DNA of 64,000 nt from Leifsonia tongyongensis. GTDB lineage: Bacteria > Actinomycetota > Actinomycetes > Actinomycetales > Microbacteriaceae. Made by a program: the position numbers and the translations under genes. The notes beneath the pieces were generated by a model that did no database searches, was not told the origin of the DNA, and saw only the letters and a program-made list of their open reading frames with translations. This document shows, piece by piece, positions 61,667 through 64,000 of this stretch. Every line of letters starts with the position of its first letter. Position 1 is the first letter of the stretch. The stretch spans positions 372,001 through 436,000 of the forward strand of contig NZ_JAAGWY010000003.1 of assembly GCF_010686705.1 (NCBI RefSeq). The letters run 5' to 3'.

Positions 61667-62809
61667 TCACTGCGTAATCGAGGCGACGGTTCGGACCGCC
61701 TCGATTACCGCCTCGGCCACCGTTGCGAGCTCCGGCGCGCCGACCTCCGGCCCCCAGGAGAACCGCACCGCCGTCTGCGCGAGCTGCTCGTCGAACCCCA
61801 GAGCGAGGAGCACGTGCGACGCCTCGTCGCTCCCTGCGGCGCACGCGGACCCGCTCGAGCTGACGATTCCGCGCCGCTCCAGTTCCAGCAGCACGCTTTC
61901 ACCGCTGGTGCCGGGGAAGACGAACGAAGCCGAAGCGGGAAGCCGCAGCACCGGATGCCCGGTCAGCGTGGCGTCGGGCACGCGCGACAGCACGGCCGCG
62001 ACGAACGCATCCCTGGCGAGTGAGGCAGCCTCGGCCCGTTCCTGCCGCCCAGCGTCGCCGAGCCGGATCGCGGCGGCCAGCCCGACCGCGCCTGCGACGT
62101 TCTCCGTCCCCGACCGCCGCCCCCGCTCCTGGCCGCCGCCGTGGATGACCGGTTCGAGCGGGATCCGACCGCGCACGAACAGCGCACCGATCCCTTTCGG
62201 CGCGCCCAGCTTGTGGCCCGAGATGCTGAGCGCGTCGACGCCGAGTGCGGAGACGTCGAGGTCGAGCCAGCCTGCAGCCTGGACCGCATCCGTGTGGAAA
62301 GGGACCCCGTGGCTGCGCGCGATCGCGGCGAGCTCGGCGACGGGCTGCACCGTTCCGACTTCGTTGTTGGCGAGCATCACCGTCGCGATCGTCGTGTCGT
62401 CGCGGAGGGCGGCGGCGAACGCGGCCGGGTCGACGAGCCCCGTCGGGTCCACGTCGACGAACGTCACCTCGAAATCGTGGATGCGCTTCAGGTAGTCCAC
62501 CGATTCGAGAACGGCCTCGTGTTCGATCGGTGTCGTGACGATGTGCCTGCCGCGCGGGGTCGCGAGCGCGATTCCTTTCACCGCGAGGTTGTCGGCCTCG
62601 GTGCCTCCCGAGGTGAACACCACGTCGGACGGCCGGCAGCCCAGCCAGTCCGCGACCGTGGCTCGCGCATCCGCCAGCGCACGTGCCGCCGACTCACCGA
62701 CGGTGTGATGGCTCGAGGGGTTGCCGAAGTCGCCCGTCAGGTAGGGCCACATCGCCTCGAGGACCTCGCGGCGAACCGCAGATGTAGCCGCCGCGTCCAG
62801 GTAGAGCAT
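61667..62809 (-). CDS. NifS-type cysteine desulfurase
   Basis: A 380-residue PLP enzyme removing sulfur from cysteine. The Schiff-base lysine is K200 (SISGHKLGAPKG), and the catalytic cysteine C323 is in SSSGSACAAGSDE, the short-loop NifS/IscS type. Its ATG overlaps the nadC stop (ATGA), placing it in the NAD operon. There it most likely supplies sulfur for the iron-sulfur cluster of quinolinate synthase NadA, as in other nad clusters. Confidence 0.93.
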   Translation of the reverse strand: MLYLDAAATSAVRREVLEAMWPYLTGDFGNPSSHHTVGESAARALADARATVADWLGCRPSDVVFTSGGTEADNLAVKGIALATPRGRHIVTTPIEHEAVLESVDYLKRIHDFEVTFVDVDPTGLVDPAAFAAALRDDTTIATVMLANNEVGTVQPVAELAAIARSHGVPFHTDAVQAAGWLDLDVSALGVDALSISGHKLGAPKGIGALFVRGRIPLEPVIHGGGQERGRRSGTENVAGAVGLAAAIRLGDAGRQERAEAASLARDAFVAAVLSRVPDATLTGHPVLRLPASASFVFPGTSGESVLLELERRGIVSSSGSACAAGSDEASHVLLALGFDEQLAQTAVRFSWGPEVGAPELATVAEAVIEAVRTVASITQ

Positions 62810-63663
62810 CAGGTCACCACCACGTCCAGGCCCAGGTCGAGCGAGCGTACGCTGTGCGTCAGCGCCCCCACCGAGATAATGTCGACGCCGGTCTCGGCGA
62901 TCGAACGGACGGTCGACAGGTTGACGCCTCCGCTCGCCTCTACGATCGCCCGGCCGGCGACGAGTGCCACGCCCTCCCGGAGCTGATCGACCGTGAAGTT
63001 GTCGAGCATGATCGTATCGACGCCGGCGGCGAGCACGGGTTCGACCTGGTCGATGCGATCCACCTCGACTTCGAGGTGCGTCGTGTGCGAGAGCTGAGCG
63101 CGCACAGCGAGGAGCGCATCCGTCACGCTCAGCCCGCTCTGGGCGGTCAGCACGGCCAGGTGGTTGTCCTTGGCCATCACGGCGTCCGACAGCGAGAACC
63201 GGTGGTTGTGGCCTCCGCCCGACCGCACCGCGTGTCGCTCGAACGCACGGAGGCCGGGGGTCGTCTTGCGGGTGTCGACGATGCGCGCCCGGGTGTGCGA
63301 CACCGCGCTCACGTACTGTGCGGTGAGGGTCGCGACACCGCTCATCCGCTGCACGAGGTTCAGCGCGACCCGTTCCGCCTGCAGGACCGCGCGTGCGGGT
63401 CCGGAGACGATCGCGAGCTCCGCTCCGGCCTCGAATCTCTCGCCGTCTGCGACGCGCAGGTCGGTGCGGATCCCCGGGTCGGTCGCGGTCATCGTCGCAG
63501 CGAACACGGCTCCGCCGCTGAAGACCCCGCCCTCCCGTGCGACCAGGCGGGCGGTGGCATATGCCGTTTCGGGTATGAGCAGCTCGGAGGTGATGTCGCC
63601 CCACGGCGCATCCTCGAGCAGCGCGGCCCTGACGACCGTGTCGATGATCTGGGGGGTCAGCAC
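62809..63663 (-). CDS. nadC: Nicotinate-nucleotide pyrophosphorylase (carboxylating)
   Basis: A 284-residue quinolinate phosphoribosyltransferase. GDITSELLIPE at the N-terminus, RIVDTRKTTPGLRAFERHAVRSGGGHNHR in residues 135-163 (PRPP and quinolinate arginines, HNHR) and IMLDNFTVDQLR are characteristic. It converts quinolinate to NaMN. GTG 63663 overlaps the nadB stop, and its stop overlaps the desulfurase start, so the three are one translation unit. Confidence 0.96.
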   Translation of the reverse strand: MLTPQIIDTVVRAALLEDAPWGDITSELLIPETAYATARLVAREGGVFSGGAVFAATMTATDPGIRTDLRVADGERFEAGAELAIVSGPARAVLQAERVALNLVQRMSGVATLTAQYVSAVSHTRARIVDTRKTTPGLRAFERHAVRSGGGHNHRFSLSDAVMAKDNHLAVLTAQSGLSVTDALLAVRAQLSHTTHLEVEVDRIDQVEPVLAAGVDTIMLDNFTVDQLREGVALVAGRAIVEASGGVNLSTVRSIAETGVDIISVGALTHSVRSLDLGLDVVVT

Positions 63664-64000
63664 GGTACGGTCACCTCTCTGCCATGGACGAGCTGATGCG
63701 CGAACGCGTCGGAGGGCGCAGGGAAGTCCGAGCGGAAATGTGCACCGCGCGATTCCTCGCGCTCGAGGGCGGCGGAGACGAGGATGCGCGCGAGCTGCAG
63801 CAGGTTCGCATCCTCCCGTTGGCGTCGGGTCGGGTTCGCCGACGGGCAGGGGCGCCATCCGTTCAGCGCGCGCAGCGCCTCGTCGAGTCCTTCGCCGGTG
63901 CGGTGCACGCCTGCCGCCGACCACATCAGCGACTGCAGGCTTTCGCGATCGACGACTGTCGCCGGCGTGGCGTCCTCGGCGCCGAACCCCGTGACGGATG
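63657..64000 (-). CDS. nadB: L-aspartate oxidase, C-terminal part (runs off the window)
   Basis: About 114 residues of the helical C-terminal domain of NadB. LMWSAAGVHRTGEGLDEALRAL is the fumarate-reductase/NadB C-terminal bundle, and ESRGAHFRSDFP is the family's conserved RGAH-R-DFP block. The flavin domain lies beyond base 64000. The enzyme makes iminoaspartate for quinolinate. Upstream nadA is expected outside the window. Confidence 0.92.
   Translation of the reverse strand, partial: SVTGFGAEDATPATVVDRESLQSLMWSAAGVHRTGEGLDEALRALNGWRPCPSANPTRRQREDANLLQLARILVSAALEREESRGAHFRSDFPAPSDAFAHQLVHGREVTVPC

Overview
The window comes from the chromosome of a high-GC actinobacterium, most likely a member of the Microbacteriaceae (Leifsonia-like). 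I infer this from the very GC-rich third codon positions, the frequent GTG starts, actinobacterial families such as DUF4307, DUF4245 and DUF6264, the ispH/xseA/xseB/DUF4245/fumC neighbourhood, and a secreted protease carrying cell-wall-binding type 2 repeats. No name can be proved from sequence alone. There is no phage, insertion sequence, CRISPR array or rRNA operon; this is ordinary chromosome with two accessory-looking sugar or metabolite clusters.

Layout. 1-3.6 kb: a short-armed tRNA-Leu(UAA), small membrane proteins, a peptidoglycan-binding-domain protein, a possible autoregulated DNA-binding protein, a VOC protein and a YchJ-family protein. 3.6-5.7 kb: a large exported Ig-like/multi-TM protein. 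5.9-11.8 kb: a tightly overlapped TetR / MFS / PLP deaminase-aldolase / FAD lactone oxidase / GH1 operon. 11.9-14.1 kb: a TetR / ABC-2 exporter operon. 14.2-17.0 kb: lemA-htpX facing a YcaQ/AlkX-type glycosylase. 17.1-21.1 kb: a complete ABC importer (lipoprotein, two permeases, ATPase). 21.1-30.3 kb: housekeeping and conserved genes (AI-2E transporter, ilvA, greA, TrhA, uppS, class V aminotransferase, PIN-PhoH). 30.3-39.0 kb: prepilin peptidase, then fumC, carbonic anhydrase, DUF4245 and xseB, a large cell-wall-anchored protease that lies between xseB and xseA, then ispH. 39.1-44.3 kb: QorB-like reductase, DUF6264, divergent fba/glpX, rmuC. 44.4-51.3 kb: exonuclease, methyltransferase, ychF, patatin, acetyltransferase, hydrolase, CMD-family protein, deaminase. 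51.5-59.3 kb: an alpha-glucoside operon (ROK regulator, two permeases, binding protein, GH15, GH31). 59.5-64 kb: DUF1801, a DHA2 drug exporter, and the nadB-nadC-nifS NAD cluster, with nadB running off the end.

How it works together. The ROK operon should import an alpha-glucosidic oligosaccharide and hydrolyse it in the cytoplasm; it has no ATPase and must borrow one. The TetR/GH1 operon pairs beta-glucoside hydrolysis with sugar-lactone oxidation and a PLP enzyme of unknown substrate, and is the best candidate here for an undescribed pathway. fba and glpX are divergent and appear to share a mirrored 12-bp box at both -35 regions.

Non-coding highlights. Seventeen genes have a TANNNT -10 element ending 6-8 nt before the start codon, seven of them the identical TAGACT, which suggests pervasive leaderless transcription. 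A 19/22-bp repeat family forms a six-unit array at 59929-60048 and recurs as an inverted cluster at 42844-42911. Related imperfect palindromes flank both ends of the alpha-glucoside operon. Several long hairpins without U-tracts separate convergent genes.
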